Assembly: GCF_003984625.1 (NCBI RefSeq)
Contig: NZ_RWKH01000002.1
Location: forward strand, 62,001 to 126,000
From: Variovorax sp. DXTD-1
GTDB lineage: Bacteria; Pseudomonadota; Gammaproteobacteria; Burkholderiales; Burkholderiaceae_C
Reading direction: 5' to 3'
DNA length: 64,000 nucleotides
A program made the position numbers and the translations under genes. The notes under the pieces were generated by a model, which saw only the letters and a program-made list of their open reading frames with translations, ran no database searches and was not told where the DNA came from. Positions 48,075 to 56,730 of this stretch are shown here, one piece after another; position 1 is the first letter of the stretch; every line of letters begins with the position of its first letter.

Positions 48075-48105
48075 AAAAAAAACGGGCGGTTGGTACCCGC
48101 CCGTT
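48075..48105 (-). terminator. Intrinsic terminator upstream of rimP
   Basis: Stem AACGGGCGG / CCGCCCGTT with loop TTGGTAC; on the minus strand it is followed by a run of eight U. It lies between the MFS gene and rimP, both on the minus strand. It should end the MFS transcript, or, if transcription starts at the -10 box at 48122-48127, it would lie in the rimP leader. Confidence 0.75.
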
Positions 48106-48121
48106 TGGTCGTGAGCCTCGA

Positions 48122-48127
48122 ATTATA
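48122..48127 (-). promoter_or_regulatory. Perfect TATAAT -10 box upstream of the rimP operon
   Basis: TATAAT on the minus strand, in an AT-rich patch between the MFS stop and the terminator at 48075-48105. No good TTGACA-like hexamer is at 16-18 bp. If used, the transcript would begin near 48115 and pass through the terminator hairpin before rimP. Confidence 0.4.
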
Positions 48128-48163
48128 TGCTATTCCTGTGATAAATGAAGCGGCGGGAGCGGC

Positions 48164-49363
48164 TCAAAACGCCTGCCGGCGCCGGGATCTGGACCAGACC
48201 AGTGCAAACAGCACCGAGCCAAGCGCCAGCGCAGCTGCCGCCACCAGCAGCGGCAGCTGAAAAGAGCCGGTTCGCTGAGCCAAAGGCGCCGCAAACAGCG
48301 GCCCGATGATCTGCCCCACCCCATAGGAAGCCGTCGCGTAGCCGATCAGCCCGGCAGCGGCATTGCCCCGCAAGCGGCGGGCATCTCGCATGGCAAAAAG
48401 CGTGATGGCCGTGAACGGCATGCCGAGCAGCAGGCTCCCAAGGGCAAAGCCCGTGATCGTCGGCCATGCGACCGACAGCACCACGCCCAGCGCCTGCAGC
48501 GCATAGGCCACGGCCAGAAGCAACCGGTTGTCCCAGTGGATGGGCGCGCGGGCGCCGATCAGCGCGCCTGGAATGATGGCCAGCCCGAACAGCGGCCAGA
48601 AGAAGTCGGGCCAGGGCGAGCCCGGCAGGGCCTGGCGGGCGATCACCGGCAGGAACGTGGCGGTGATGATGTAGCCGAAGCCGGCCAGGCCGTACAGCGC
48701 AACCAGCCAGATCGCGTCGCTGCGCGCCGACGCCGAGGCAGCCGGCCCGGCTGCCGCAGGAGGTGCCGCCGTGGAACCGCTGGCGGCGGGCAGGTCGCCG
48801 TCATCAAAAATCCGCCAGATCAGCGCCACAAGCACCAGCGCGAGCACGCCCAGACCGATCCACCCTGCTTCCGAGCCCCAGCCGCCCAATGCGCCGCCGA
48901 GCAGGCCGGTCATGGCGATGCCGATGCCCGGCCCCGTGTAGATCACGCCAGCCAGTGCCGGGGAATTGGTTTCGGCCAATCGCCGGAGGCCCCACCCAGA
49001 TGCAAAGACGAAAACCCAGGCGCTCATCACGCCGGCTGCCGCGCGCAGGATGCCCCAGCTGGTGAAGCTGTGAAGCACGCCCATGCCGACCAGCAAGACG
49101 GCCGTAGCGGCCAAGCCGCCGCGCACCATGCTCTTGGCCTTGATGCCGATGGCCGCGCAACTGACCGCGCCCAAAAAGTAACCCAGGTAATTGAGTGAAG
49201 CCAGCACGCCTCCGGCCTCGAGCTGCAGCTTTCCCTCGTGCAGCATGATCGGCAGCATGGGCGTGAAGGCGAATCGCCCCAGACCCATGGCCACAGCCAA
49301 AGTGACCATGCAGGCCAGCGCGGCGCGCCAGGCACCGCGCCGGTTTTGTCCGACTCCCGACAT
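48164..49363 (-). CDS. YbfB/YjiJ-family MFS transporter
   Basis: A 399-residue major facilitator with twelve predicted helices. The N-terminal MVTLAVAMGLGRFAFTPMLP is characteristic of the YbfB/YjiJ group; a cytoplasmic loop rich in alanine/proline (about residues 200-215) separates the halves. The substrate is unknown. It starts 18 bp upstream of the Yej ATPase stop on the same strand and may be transcribed with the yej genes. Confidence 0.85.
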   Translation of the reverse strand: MSGVGQNRRGAWRAALACMVTLAVAMGLGRFAFTPMLPIMLHEGKLQLEAGGVLASLNYLGYFLGAVSCAAIGIKAKSMVRGGLAATAVLLVGMGVLHSFTSWGILRAAAGVMSAWVFVFASGWGLRRLAETNSPALAGVIYTGPGIGIAMTGLLGGALGGWGSEAGWIGLGVLALVLVALIWRIFDDGDLPAASGSTAAPPAAAGPAASASARSDAIWLVALYGLAGFGYIITATFLPVIARQALPGSPWPDFFWPLFGLAIIPGALIGARAPIHWDNRLLLAVAYALQALGVVLSVAWPTITGFALGSLLLGMPFTAITLFAMRDARRLRGNAAAGLIGYATASYGVGQIIGPLFAAPLAQRTGSFQLPLLVAAAALALGSVLFALVWSRSRRRQAF

Positions 49364-49381
49364 TTTTCTTCAGTTCCGTTG

Positions 49382-51013
49382 TTATTCCAGCAGCGCCGCA
49401 GCCACCAGTTTCTTTGTATAGGGGTGCTCGGGTGCATCGAGCACGCGCCCGACCGGGCCGCCTTCGAGGATGGCACCGTCCTTCATCACGATGACCTGGT
49501 GCGCCATGGCGCGGATCACCTCGACGTCGTGCGTGATGAGCAAATAGCTCAGGCCCCGCTCGCGCTGAAGGCGCTGGAGCAAACCCAGCACCTGCTTCTG
49601 GATCGTGACGTCGAGCGCGCTGGTCGGCTCGTCGAGCACCAGCAGTTGCGGATCTACGATCAATGCGCGCGCAATTGCGAGCCGCTGGCGCTGTCCGCCC
49701 GAAAACTCGTGCGGATAGCGGTCGAGCAACGACGGAAACTGCGCCTCGCTCAGCCCCACGTCGGCCAATGCTGCAAGAGCTCGCGCCCGCCGCTGCACCG
49801 TGCCCAGTTCGGGTGCGTGCACGCGCAGCCCCTCCCCTACGATCTGCTCAACCGTCATGCGGGGCGAGAGCGAAGAAAACGGGTCCTGGAAAACCACCTG
49901 CATGACCCGGCGCAGAGCCAGGTCCGACGCCTGGTCGACCGCCCACCCCTTGCCGTCCACCTTCAGCGCGCCGCCGTACTTCAACAGGCCGAGCGCGGCC
50001 AGCGCCAGCGTGGATTTACCCGAACCGGATTCGCCAACCACGCCCAGTGTTTCGCCCGGCGCGATGCGGAAATCGGCGTTCTCCACCGCGATGAATTCAC
50101 CCTTGCGGAACCAGCCCGCAATGCCCGGCCTGGACACCGGATAGCTCACTCGCAGGCCCTTGGCCTCGAGCACCGGCTTCGCATCCGCGCCCACGGTCAC
50201 CGCGGAGACGTCGCGCTCCGGATGGCTGTCGATCAGCTTGCGCGTGTAGGCATGCTGCGGCGCTTCGAACACGGTGCCGACAGCGCCATGCTCGACGATA
50301 TGGCCGTTTTCCATCACGGCGACGCGGTCGGCAAACCGGCGCACCAGATTGAGGTCGTGCGTGATCAACAGCACGGCCATGCCGTGCTTGCGCTGAAGGT
50401 CGGCAAGCAATTCGAGGATTTGCGCCCGCACCGTGACGTCGAGCGCGGTGGTCGGCTCGTCCGCCAGCAGCAGGCGCGGCTTGCAGGCGAGCGCCATCGC
50501 GATCATGGCGCGCTGGCGCTGGCCGCCCGAAAGCTGGTGCGGAAACGACCTCGCCCGGCGCTCCGGCTCGGGAATTCCGGTGTCGGCAAGCAGCTGGACG
50601 GTAGCCGCCTGCGCGTCCCGCGCGGAAAGCCCTTCGTGCAGTTCGAGCACCTCGGCAATCTGGTCGCCCACGCTGTAGAGCGCATTGAGCGCCGTCATCG
50701 GCTCCTGGAAGATCATCGCGATCTCCTTGCCGCGAATGCCGCGCAACTCCCCCTCCGGAATCGACAACAGATCGCGCGCATTCGCGCCGCCCCGCGCGTC
50801 GGACAGCTTGGCGGAGCCGGTCACTTCGGCGTTCTGCGCCAGCCGCAGCAGCGACAGGGCCGTGACTGTCTTGCCCGAGCCCGATTCGCCGACAAGTGCG
50901 AGCTTTTCGCCCGCGGCGATGCGGAAGTCGACGCCGTGCACCACGCTCTTGCCACCGAAGGCGACGCGCAGGCCTTTTACGTCGAGCAGCGGCTGATGGG
51001 GCATTTCGCTCAT
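49382..51013 (-). CDS. yejF: Peptide ABC transporter, double ATPase YejF
   Basis: A 543-residue protein with two full ABC cassettes. First: GESGSGKTVTA, LSGGQRQRAMIAMALA, LLADEPTTALD. Second: GESGSGKSTLA, FSGGQRQRLAIARAL, LVLDEPTSALD. Two cassettes in one chain is the YejF form; it powers YejBE. Start at 51013 overlaps the yejE stop by 4 bp. The Yej system imports peptides and, in enterobacteria, microcin C. Confidence 0.92.
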   Translation of the reverse strand: MSEMPHQPLLDVKGLRVAFGGKSVVHGVDFRIAAGEKLALVGESGSGKTVTALSLLRLAQNAEVTGSAKLSDARGGANARDLLSIPEGELRGIRGKEIAMIFQEPMTALNALYSVGDQIAEVLELHEGLSARDAQAATVQLLADTGIPEPERRARSFPHQLSGGQRQRAMIAMALACKPRLLLADEPTTALDVTVRAQILELLADLQRKHGMAVLLITHDLNLVRRFADRVAVMENGHIVEHGAVGTVFEAPQHAYTRKLIDSHPERDVSAVTVGADAKPVLEAKGLRVSYPVSRPGIAGWFRKGEFIAVENADFRIAPGETLGVVGESGSGKSTLALAALGLLKYGGALKVDGKGWAVDQASDLALRRVMQVVFQDPFSSLSPRMTVEQIVGEGLRVHAPELGTVQRRARALAALADVGLSEAQFPSLLDRYPHEFSGGQRQRLAIARALIVDPQLLVLDEPTSALDVTIQKQVLGLLQRLQRERGLSYLLITHDVEVIRAMAHQVIVMKDGAILEGGPVGRVLDAPEHPYTKKLVAAALLE

Positions 51014-52089
51014 TTGTCGGCCTTTCGTGGATCGAGCGCATCGCGCAGCGCGTCGCCCATGAAGGTCAGCAGCATCAGCGTGACGACCAGCACCCCGAAA
51101 GTGGAAAGCGAAATCCACCAGGCATCGATGTTGGCCTTGCCCTGGCTCAGCAGTTCGCCGAGCGACGGCGTGCCCGGCGGCACGCCAAGCCCAAGAAAGT
51201 CGAGCGAGGTCAACGCCAGGATGGCCGCGCTCATGCGAAACGGCAGGAAGGTAACGACCGGCACCATGCTGTTGGGCAGGATGTGGCGCCACATGATCTG
51301 CAGGTTGCCGACACCCAAGGCGCGGGCGGCGCGCACGTAGTCCATCTGGCGGTTGCGCAGGAACTCGGCGCGCACGTAGTCGGCCAAGCCCATCCACCCG
51401 AACAGGCTGAGCAAGATCAGCAACAACGCGACGCTTGGCGCGAAGATTGCGCTGAAGATGATCAGCAGGTACAGCTCGGGCATCGAGCTCCATATCTCGA
51501 TGAAGCGCTGGAACGCCAGGTCGACCTTGCCGGCGAAATAGCCCTGGACCGCGCCCGCGATCACGCCGAGCACCGTGCCGATGGCGGTGAGCGCCAGGCC
51601 GAACAGCACGCTCACGCGAAAACCGTAGATCAGCTGTGCCAAGAGGTCGCGCCCGCGGTCATCCGTGCCGAAGAAGTTGTCACCCGTGGGAGCCGCCGGA
51701 CTCGGCGCCTTGGCGAAGTAGTTGAGCGTTTTCGGTCCGTAAGGATTGGGCGCGTAGATCGCCCAGTTGCCACCTTGCGTGATGCGCTCGCGAATGAAGG
51801 GATCGAGGTAGTCGGCAGGTGTTTCGAAATCGCCGCCGAATGTCTTCTCGGAGTAGTCGCGCAACACCGGGAAATAGGTGCGCCCTTCATAGCGCAACAC
51901 CAGCGGCTTGTCGGTAGAGAGCACTTCTGCAAACAGGCTCAGCACCACCATCGCGGTGAAGATCACCAGGCTCCAGTAGCCGAGCCGGTTGCGCTTGAAG
52001 CGTATCCACGCACGGCGGCTGGGAGAAACATGCGCCGTGCTAGTGGGCACCGCCTTGGCATTCAGGCCAGCCGGCAGCGCGACGGACAT
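51010..52089 (-). CDS. yejE: Peptide ABC transporter permease YejE
   Basis: A 359-residue permease of the DppC group. An N-terminal cytoplasmic part (SRRAWIRFKRNRLGYWSLVI) precedes six helices; a large periplasmic loop (about 55-150) contains DNFFGTDDRGRDLLAQL; the EAA loop reads DYVRAARALGVGNLQIMWRH. It partners YejB. I chose 52089 (MSVALPAG), 7 bp past the yejB stop; an upstream in-frame start at 52131 would overlap yejB. Confidence 0.9.
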   Translation of the reverse strand: MSVALPAGLNAKAVPTSTAHVSPSRRAWIRFKRNRLGYWSLVIFTAMVVLSLFAEVLSTDKPLVLRYEGRTYFPVLRDYSEKTFGGDFETPADYLDPFIRERITQGGNWAIYAPNPYGPKTLNYFAKAPSPAAPTGDNFFGTDDRGRDLLAQLIYGFRVSVLFGLALTAIGTVLGVIAGAVQGYFAGKVDLAFQRFIEIWSSMPELYLLIIFSAIFAPSVALLLILLSLFGWMGLADYVRAEFLRNRQMDYVRAARALGVGNLQIMWRHILPNSMVPVVTFLPFRMSAAILALTSLDFLGLGVPPGTPSLGELLSQGKANIDAWWISLSTFGVLVVTLMLLTFMGDALRDALDPRKADK

Positions 52090-52096
52090 CGCGCTT

Positions 52097-53134
52097 TCAG
52101 TCGAATTTGACACGCGGGTCCACCCAGACATAACAGAGATCGGAAATCAGCTTGGTCACCAGGCCGATCAGCGTGAAGAGGTACAGGGTGCCGAGCACCA
52201 CCGGGTAGTCGCGCCGTATCACGCTCTCATAGCCGAGCAGGCCCAACCCGTCGAGAGAGAACAGCGTTTCGATGAGCAGCGAGCCCGCGAAGAACGCGCC
52301 GATGAAGGCCGATGGCAAGCCCGTGATGATCGGGATGAGCGCATTGCGGAACACATGCTTCCACAGCACCTGCCGCTCACCCAGCCCCTTGGCGCGGGCG
52401 GTGAGAACGTATTGCTTGCGGATTTCTTCGAGAAAAGCGTTCTTGGTGAGCATGGCCGTCACCGCAAAGCTGCCGAGCACCATGGCGGTGACGGGCAGCG
52501 TGATGTGCCAGAGGTAGTCGACGATGCGGGCGCCCCAGCTCAGCTCATCCCAGTTGGACGAGGTCAATCCTCGCAATGGAAACCACTGAAGCTGCCCGCC
52601 GAAAATTACCAGCAGCGCCACCCCGAGCACAAAGCCCGGAATGGCATAGCCGATGAGCACGATGAGCGTGCTGATCAGGTCGAAGCGCGTTCCCGCCCTG
52701 ACCGCCTTGGCGACGCCCAGCGGCACCGCGACACCGTAGCTGATGAAGAACGTCCATAGGCCCAGGCTGATCGACACCGGCAGCTTCTCGAGAATCAGCG
52801 TCCACACATCCTTGTTCTGGAAGAAGCTCCTGCCGAGATCGAAGCGCGCGAACTGGCCGAGCATCTGCCACAGGCGCTCATGCGGCGGCTTGTCGAAGCC
52901 GTAGAGCGCCTTGATCTGTTCGAGCCGCTTCGGATCGACACCCTGGTTGCCCCGGTAGGAACCGCCGCCCGATTCGAAACCGCCCCCGCCGCCGGCACCC
53001 GCTGTTTTTGCCTCGGCCAGGTATTGCTCTACCGGCCCACCCGGCACGAACTGGATCACGAGGAAAGTGACCAGCAAGACGCCCAGCAGCGTGGGTATGA
53101 ACAGCAACAGCCGCTTGAGTACATAGGAGAGCAC
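52097..53134 (-). CDS. yejB: Peptide ABC transporter permease YejB
   Basis: A 345-residue permease of the DppB group: MLSYVLKRLLLFIPTLLGVL start, a glycine-rich periplasmic insert (about residues 46-65), the KALYGFDKPPHERL motif and the EAA loop QYVLTARAKGLGERQVLWKH. It lies between yejA (18-bp gap) and yejE. Confidence 0.92.
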   Translation of the reverse strand: MLSYVLKRLLLFIPTLLGVLLVTFLVIQFVPGGPVEQYLAEAKTAGAGGGGGFESGGGSYRGNQGVDPKRLEQIKALYGFDKPPHERLWQMLGQFARFDLGRSFFQNKDVWTLILEKLPVSISLGLWTFFISYGVAVPLGVAKAVRAGTRFDLISTLIVLIGYAIPGFVLGVALLVIFGGQLQWFPLRGLTSSNWDELSWGARIVDYLWHITLPVTAMVLGSFAVTAMLTKNAFLEEIRKQYVLTARAKGLGERQVLWKHVFRNALIPIITGLPSAFIGAFFAGSLLIETLFSLDGLGLLGYESVIRRDYPVVLGTLYLFTLIGLVTKLISDLCYVWVDPRVKFD

Positions 53135-53152
53135 GGTTCGTTTCCTTCTCTT

Positions 53153-54964
53153 CTATTGTTTCTGCGGCTTGGCCCACCAGGTTCCCATGACCCAGGCTTC
53201 GGCACCGGCATACGGCGGCATCGGGGCCTTGAACGCCAGCCGGCGGTCGTCGTAGGTGACCCGGTGCGACGTCAGCGTCCATTGGGGAATCAGGTAGTGG
53301 CTGTGCATGACCACCCGGTCCAGCGCGCGGCACGCGGGCAGAAGCTCGGCCTTGCTGTCTGCTTCCACGATTTGCTTCAGCAGCGCGTCGACCGCGGGCG
53401 TGGACACGCCCATGTAGTTGCCCGAGCTCTCCGTCTTGGCGGCCTTGCTGCCGAAGATCTCGAGGAGCTGCTGGCCCGGATTGTTGGTGCCCGGAAAGTT
53501 GATGGTGGTGATGTCGAACTCGAACCGGTCGAGGCGCTCCTGGTAGAGCGCGAAGTCGACCGGCGCGAAGTTCAATGAGATGCCGAGCTTTTCGAGATTG
53601 CGCATCCACGGCGATACCGTGCGCACGCCGCCTTCCTTGCTGTCCAGGTATTCCAGTGTCATTGCCTCGCCCTTTGCGTTGCGCAGTGCACCGTTCCGGT
53701 ATTCCCAGCCGGCGGCTTTCAGCAGGTCGCGGGCGCGTCGAAGGTTGTTGCGCAGCGACTGCCCGGCGCCTTCCGTGGTGGGCGGGGCATACATCGGGCC
53801 GAAGCTCGCCTCCGGGATCTTGCCTCGCCAGGGCTCGAGCAGCGCCTTCTCTTCCGCGGAGGGCAAGCCTTGGGCTTCGCAGTCGGTGTTGCCGAACAGG
53901 TCCTTCACGCGTGGATAGCCGTTGTAGAACATCTGGCGGTTCATCCACTCATAGTCCAGCGCCAGGCCCAGCGCCTCGCGCACGCGCGGGTCGCTCAGCT
54001 TGTCGCGGCGGCTGTTCAGCACGAAGCTCTGGAACCCGGAAGGCTTCCTGTGCGGAAACTCCCGCTTGATGAGCTCGCCGGAGTCGAAGCGCTTGCCCGT
54101 GACGCGGCGCGCCCAGTCGCCCGCCGAGTAGAAGCTCATCATGTCGAACTCCCCGGCCTTCAGCGCCTCCAGGCGGGCCGTGTTGTCCTTGTAGATCTTG
54201 ATGGTGATGCGGTCGAAGTTCTGCGCGCCGCGGTTCACCGCCAGATTGCGCCCCCAGTAATTGGGATCGCGCACATAGGTGATGTCCTTGCCGAAGCGCA
54301 CGGGCCCGATCTTGTAGGCCCCGCTACCGATCGGGATGTCCATCACCACCTGGTCGAAAGGCTTGGCCTTGCCGTTCTCCACGCCCCAGGCACGGCTGAA
54401 GACGGGAAGTCCGCCGACGATCAACGGCAGTTCGCGGTTCGGCGTCTTGAAGCGGAAGCGGATGGTGCGGGCGTCCAGCACGTCGGCGCCCTCCACCTCC
54501 TGCAGCATGGTCTTGTATCCGGGCGAGGTGAAGGGGCCGATCAGCGTGTCGTAGCTGTGCTTCACATCGGCGGCTTCCACGGGCGTGCCGTTGTGGAAGC
54601 GGGCCTCCGGACGCAGACGGAACGTGACGCTGCGGCGGTCCGGCGCAACCGAGACGTCTTCGGCCAGCAGGCCGTAGCCCGAAGCGGTTTCGTCCATCGA
54701 TCCGGTCAGCAGCGAGTCGAACAGCAGCCCGTCCAGGTAGGCCGGCGGCGCCCCCTTGATGGTGAAGGGGTTGTACTTGTCGAAGGTCGAATAGCGCTGG
54801 TTGCTCACGAGCCGGAGCTCGCCGCCCTTGGGTGCGTCGGGGTTGACGTAGTCGAACGACTGGAAGCCGGGCGCGTATTTCAGGTCGTCCCAAAGTGCAT
54901 ATCCGTGCGCCCCCCATGCGGGAACCGCGCACAACGTCAATAACCAAGCCCAGGTAAACCGCAT
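53153..54964 (-). CDS. yejA: Peptide ABC transporter substrate-binding protein YejA
   Basis: A 603-residue periplasmic binding protein of the SBP_bac_5 family. The signal peptide is [21 protein letters not shown]. Mature motifs include [40 protein letters not shown] and [20 protein letters not shown]. It delivers peptides to YejBEF. The start at 54964 leaves only 37 bp to the divergent fabI gene, so promoters overlap. Confidence 0.9.
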   Translation of the reverse strand: MRFTWAWLLTLCAVPAWGAHGYALWDDLKYAPGFQSFDYVNPDAPKGGELRLVSNQRYSTFDKYNPFTIKGAPPAYLDGLLFDSLLTGSMDETASGYGLLAEDVSVAPDRRSVTFRLRPEARFHNGTPVEAADVKHSYDTLIGPFTSPGYKTMLQEVEGADVLDARTIRFRFKTPNRELPLIVGGLPVFSRAWGVENGKAKPFDQVVMDIPIGSGAYKIGPVRFGKDITYVRDPNYWGRNLAVNRGAQNFDRITIKIYKDNTARLEALKAGEFDMMSFYSAGDWARRVTGKRFDSGELIKREFPHRKPSGFQSFVLNSRRDKLSDPRVREALGLALDYEWMNRQMFYNGYPRVKDLFGNTDCEAQGLPSAEEKALLEPWRGKIPEASFGPMYAPPTTEGAGQSLRNNLRRARDLLKAAGWEYRNGALRNAKGEAMTLEYLDSKEGGVRTVSPWMRNLEKLGISLNFAPVDFALYQERLDRFEFDITTINFPGTNNPGQQLLEIFGSKAAKTESSGNYMGVSTPAVDALLKQIVEADSKAELLPACRALDRVVMHSHYLIPQWTLTSHRVTYDDRRLAFKAPMPPYAGAEAWVMGTWWAKPQKQ

Positions 54965-55001
54965 GCGAGAATTCTGCCCAAGATTTTCACGAGGCAACTT
55001 C

Positions 55002-55784
55002 ATGGGCTTTCTTTCCGGCAAAAAACTGTTGATCACCGGCGTGTTGAGCAATCGCTCCATTGCCTACGGCATCGCCAAGGCCTGCCACGAACAAGGCGCC
55101 GAGCTCGCCTTCAGCTATGTCGGCGAGCGGTTCAAGGACCGTATCACCGAATTCGCCGCCGATTTCGACTCCAAGCTGATTTTTGACTGCGACGTGGGTG
55201 ACGACGCTCAGATCGACAAGCTTTTTGCTGATCTGGCGCAGACCTGGCCCAAGTTCGACGGTTTCGTGCACAGCATCGGCTTTGCACCGCGCGAAGCCAT
55301 CGCGGGCGACTTTCTCGAGGGGCTCTCGCGCGAGGGCTTCAAGATTGCGCACGACATCAGCGCCTACAGCTTTCCCGCCATGGCCAAGGCGGCCCTGCCC
55401 TACCTGAACGACAAGTCGGCGCTCCTGACGCTGACCTACCTCGGCGCCGAGCGCGCGCTGCCCAACTACAACACCATGGGCCTGGCCAAGGCCTCGCTCG
55501 AAGCTTCGGTGCGCTACGCCGCGGCGTCGCTCGGCCCCAAGGGCATGCGGGTCAACGGCATCAGTGCCGGCCCCATCAAGACGCTGGCGGCCAGCGGCAT
55601 CAAGGGCTTCGGCAAGATGCTGTCCGCCGTGGCAGACGCCTCTCCGATCCGCCGCAACGTGACGATCGAAGAAGTCGGCAACGTGGCCGCCTTTCTGCTG
55701 AGCGACCTGGCCAGCGGCGTCACGGCCGAAATCACCTACGTGGATGGCGGCTTCAGCAACGTCGTGGCGGGGATGGCTGAATAA
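55002..55784 (+). CDS. fabI: Enoyl-[acyl-carrier-protein] reductase (NADH)
   Basis: A 260-residue Fab[21 protein letters not shown] carries the nucleotide-binding Gly/Ser pattern; [11 protein letters not shown] and the catalytic Y-x6-K ([15 protein letters not shown]) are present; [12 protein letters not shown] is the substrate loop. It completes each fatty-acid elongation round. The ATG at 55002 is preferred to 54963 for family agreement. Confidence 0.95.
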   Translation: MGFLSGKKLLITGVLSNRSIAYGIAKACHEQGAELAFSYVGERFKDRITEFAADFDSKLIFDCDVGDDAQIDKLFADLAQTWPKFDGFVHSIGFAPREAIAGDFLEGLSREGFKIAHDISAYSFPAMAKAALPYLNDKSALLTLTYLGAERALPNYNTMGLAKASLEASVRYAAASLGPKGMRVNGISAGPIKTLAASGIKGFGKMLSAVADASPIRRNVTIEEVGNVAAFLLSDLASGVTAEITYVDGGFSNVVAGMAE

Positions 55785-55839
55785 AGGGACTGGTTCCCAA
55801 CTTCGGTCGAATGCTTCTTCATCGATTGACTGCCGCTTC

Positions 55840-56691
55840 TTGCTGACCCGACGCTTCTTCCTGCTCGCCGGGCTTGGCGCGCTGGCGGCCGGTGCGGCCG
55901 CAGCGCGCGGCGCCGCTCCGGCGCTGATGCTGGCCGAGGTCTATCGCCCCGGGATGTCGTTGGCCGACTACTGGGTCAGCGAAAAGTACGACGGGGTGCG
56001 CGGCTACTGGGACGGCAAGCGGCTCTGGACGCGCGGCGGCGAGCCGGTGGTGGCGCCTGCCTGGTTTACCGCGCCGCTGCCAAAGCAGCCGCTCGACGGC
56101 GAGTTGTGGGCCGGCCGGGGCCAGTTTGCACACGCCGTTTCCACGGTGCGCAGCCAAACGCCCAACGACAGCGCCTGGCACAGCGTGCGCTTCATGGTGT
56201 TCGACCTGCCGAGCCAGGGCGGCGATTTCACGGCGCGGCTCGCGGCCTTGCGCAAGCTGCTGCCGATCACCGACGCCCCTTGGGTCGTGCCCGTGCCGCA
56301 AGAGCGGGCCACCACGCATGCGGACCTGCAGGCGCTGCTCGACAAGACGGTGAAGATGGGCGGCGAAGGCCTCATGCTGCACCGGGGCGGATCGCTCTAT
56401 CGCGCGGAACGCAACAACGACCTGCTCAAGGTAAAGCCCCATGAAGACGCCGACGCCCGCGTGGTGGGCCATGTGCCGGGCAAAGGCAGGCACAGCGGGC
56501 GGTTGGGTGCGCTGCTGGTTGAAACGCCCGAAGGCAAGCGCTTCAAGCTCGGCACCGGCCTGACCGATGCCGAGCGCGACAATCCGCCAGCGGTCGGCAG
56601 CTGGGTGACCTACCGCTTCAACGGCATGAACGCCAGCGGCCTGCCGAGGTTTGCACGCTTCATGCGGGCGCGGATCGACCTGCCCTCTTGA
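55840..56691 (+). CDS. Exported ATP-dependent DNA ligase (Lig E type)
   Basis: A 283-residue ligase reduced to adenylation and OB domains. The nucleophile is K49 in SEKYDGVRGYW; LDGELWAGRG, FMVFDLP and GGEGLMLHRGG are motifs III-IV, and LLKVKPHEDADARVVGH is motif V. The N-terminus MLTRRFFLLAGLGALAAGAA has twin arginines and a hydrophobic core, so it is probably sent to the periplasm. TTG start assumed at 55840; the frame is open into fabI, so the start is uncertain. Periplasmic Lig E proteins have been linked to DNA uptake or extracellular DNA. Confidence 0.8.
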   Translation: MLTRRFFLLAGLGALAAGAAAARGAAPALMLAEVYRPGMSLADYWVSEKYDGVRGYWDGKRLWTRGGEPVVAPAWFTAPLPKQPLDGELWAGRGQFAHAVSTVRSQTPNDSAWHSVRFMVFDLPSQGGDFTARLAALRKLLPITDAPWVVPVPQERATTHADLQALLDKTVKMGGEGLMLHRGGSLYRAERNNDLLKVKPHEDADARVVGHVPGKGRHSGRLGALLVETPEGKRFKLGTGLTDAERDNPPAVGSWVTYRFNGMNASGLPRFARFMRARIDLPS

Positions 56692-56730
56692 ACGCAGCGC
56701 GCTGAGCGCGCCGCGTGCTTCCTTCGTTTC

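Noticed and set aside
56697-56711. GCGCGCTGAGCGCGC palindrome between the ligase and decarboxylase genes
   Set aside because: Fully symmetric with no room for a loop and no T-run; not a convincing terminator or operator in GC-rich DNA.
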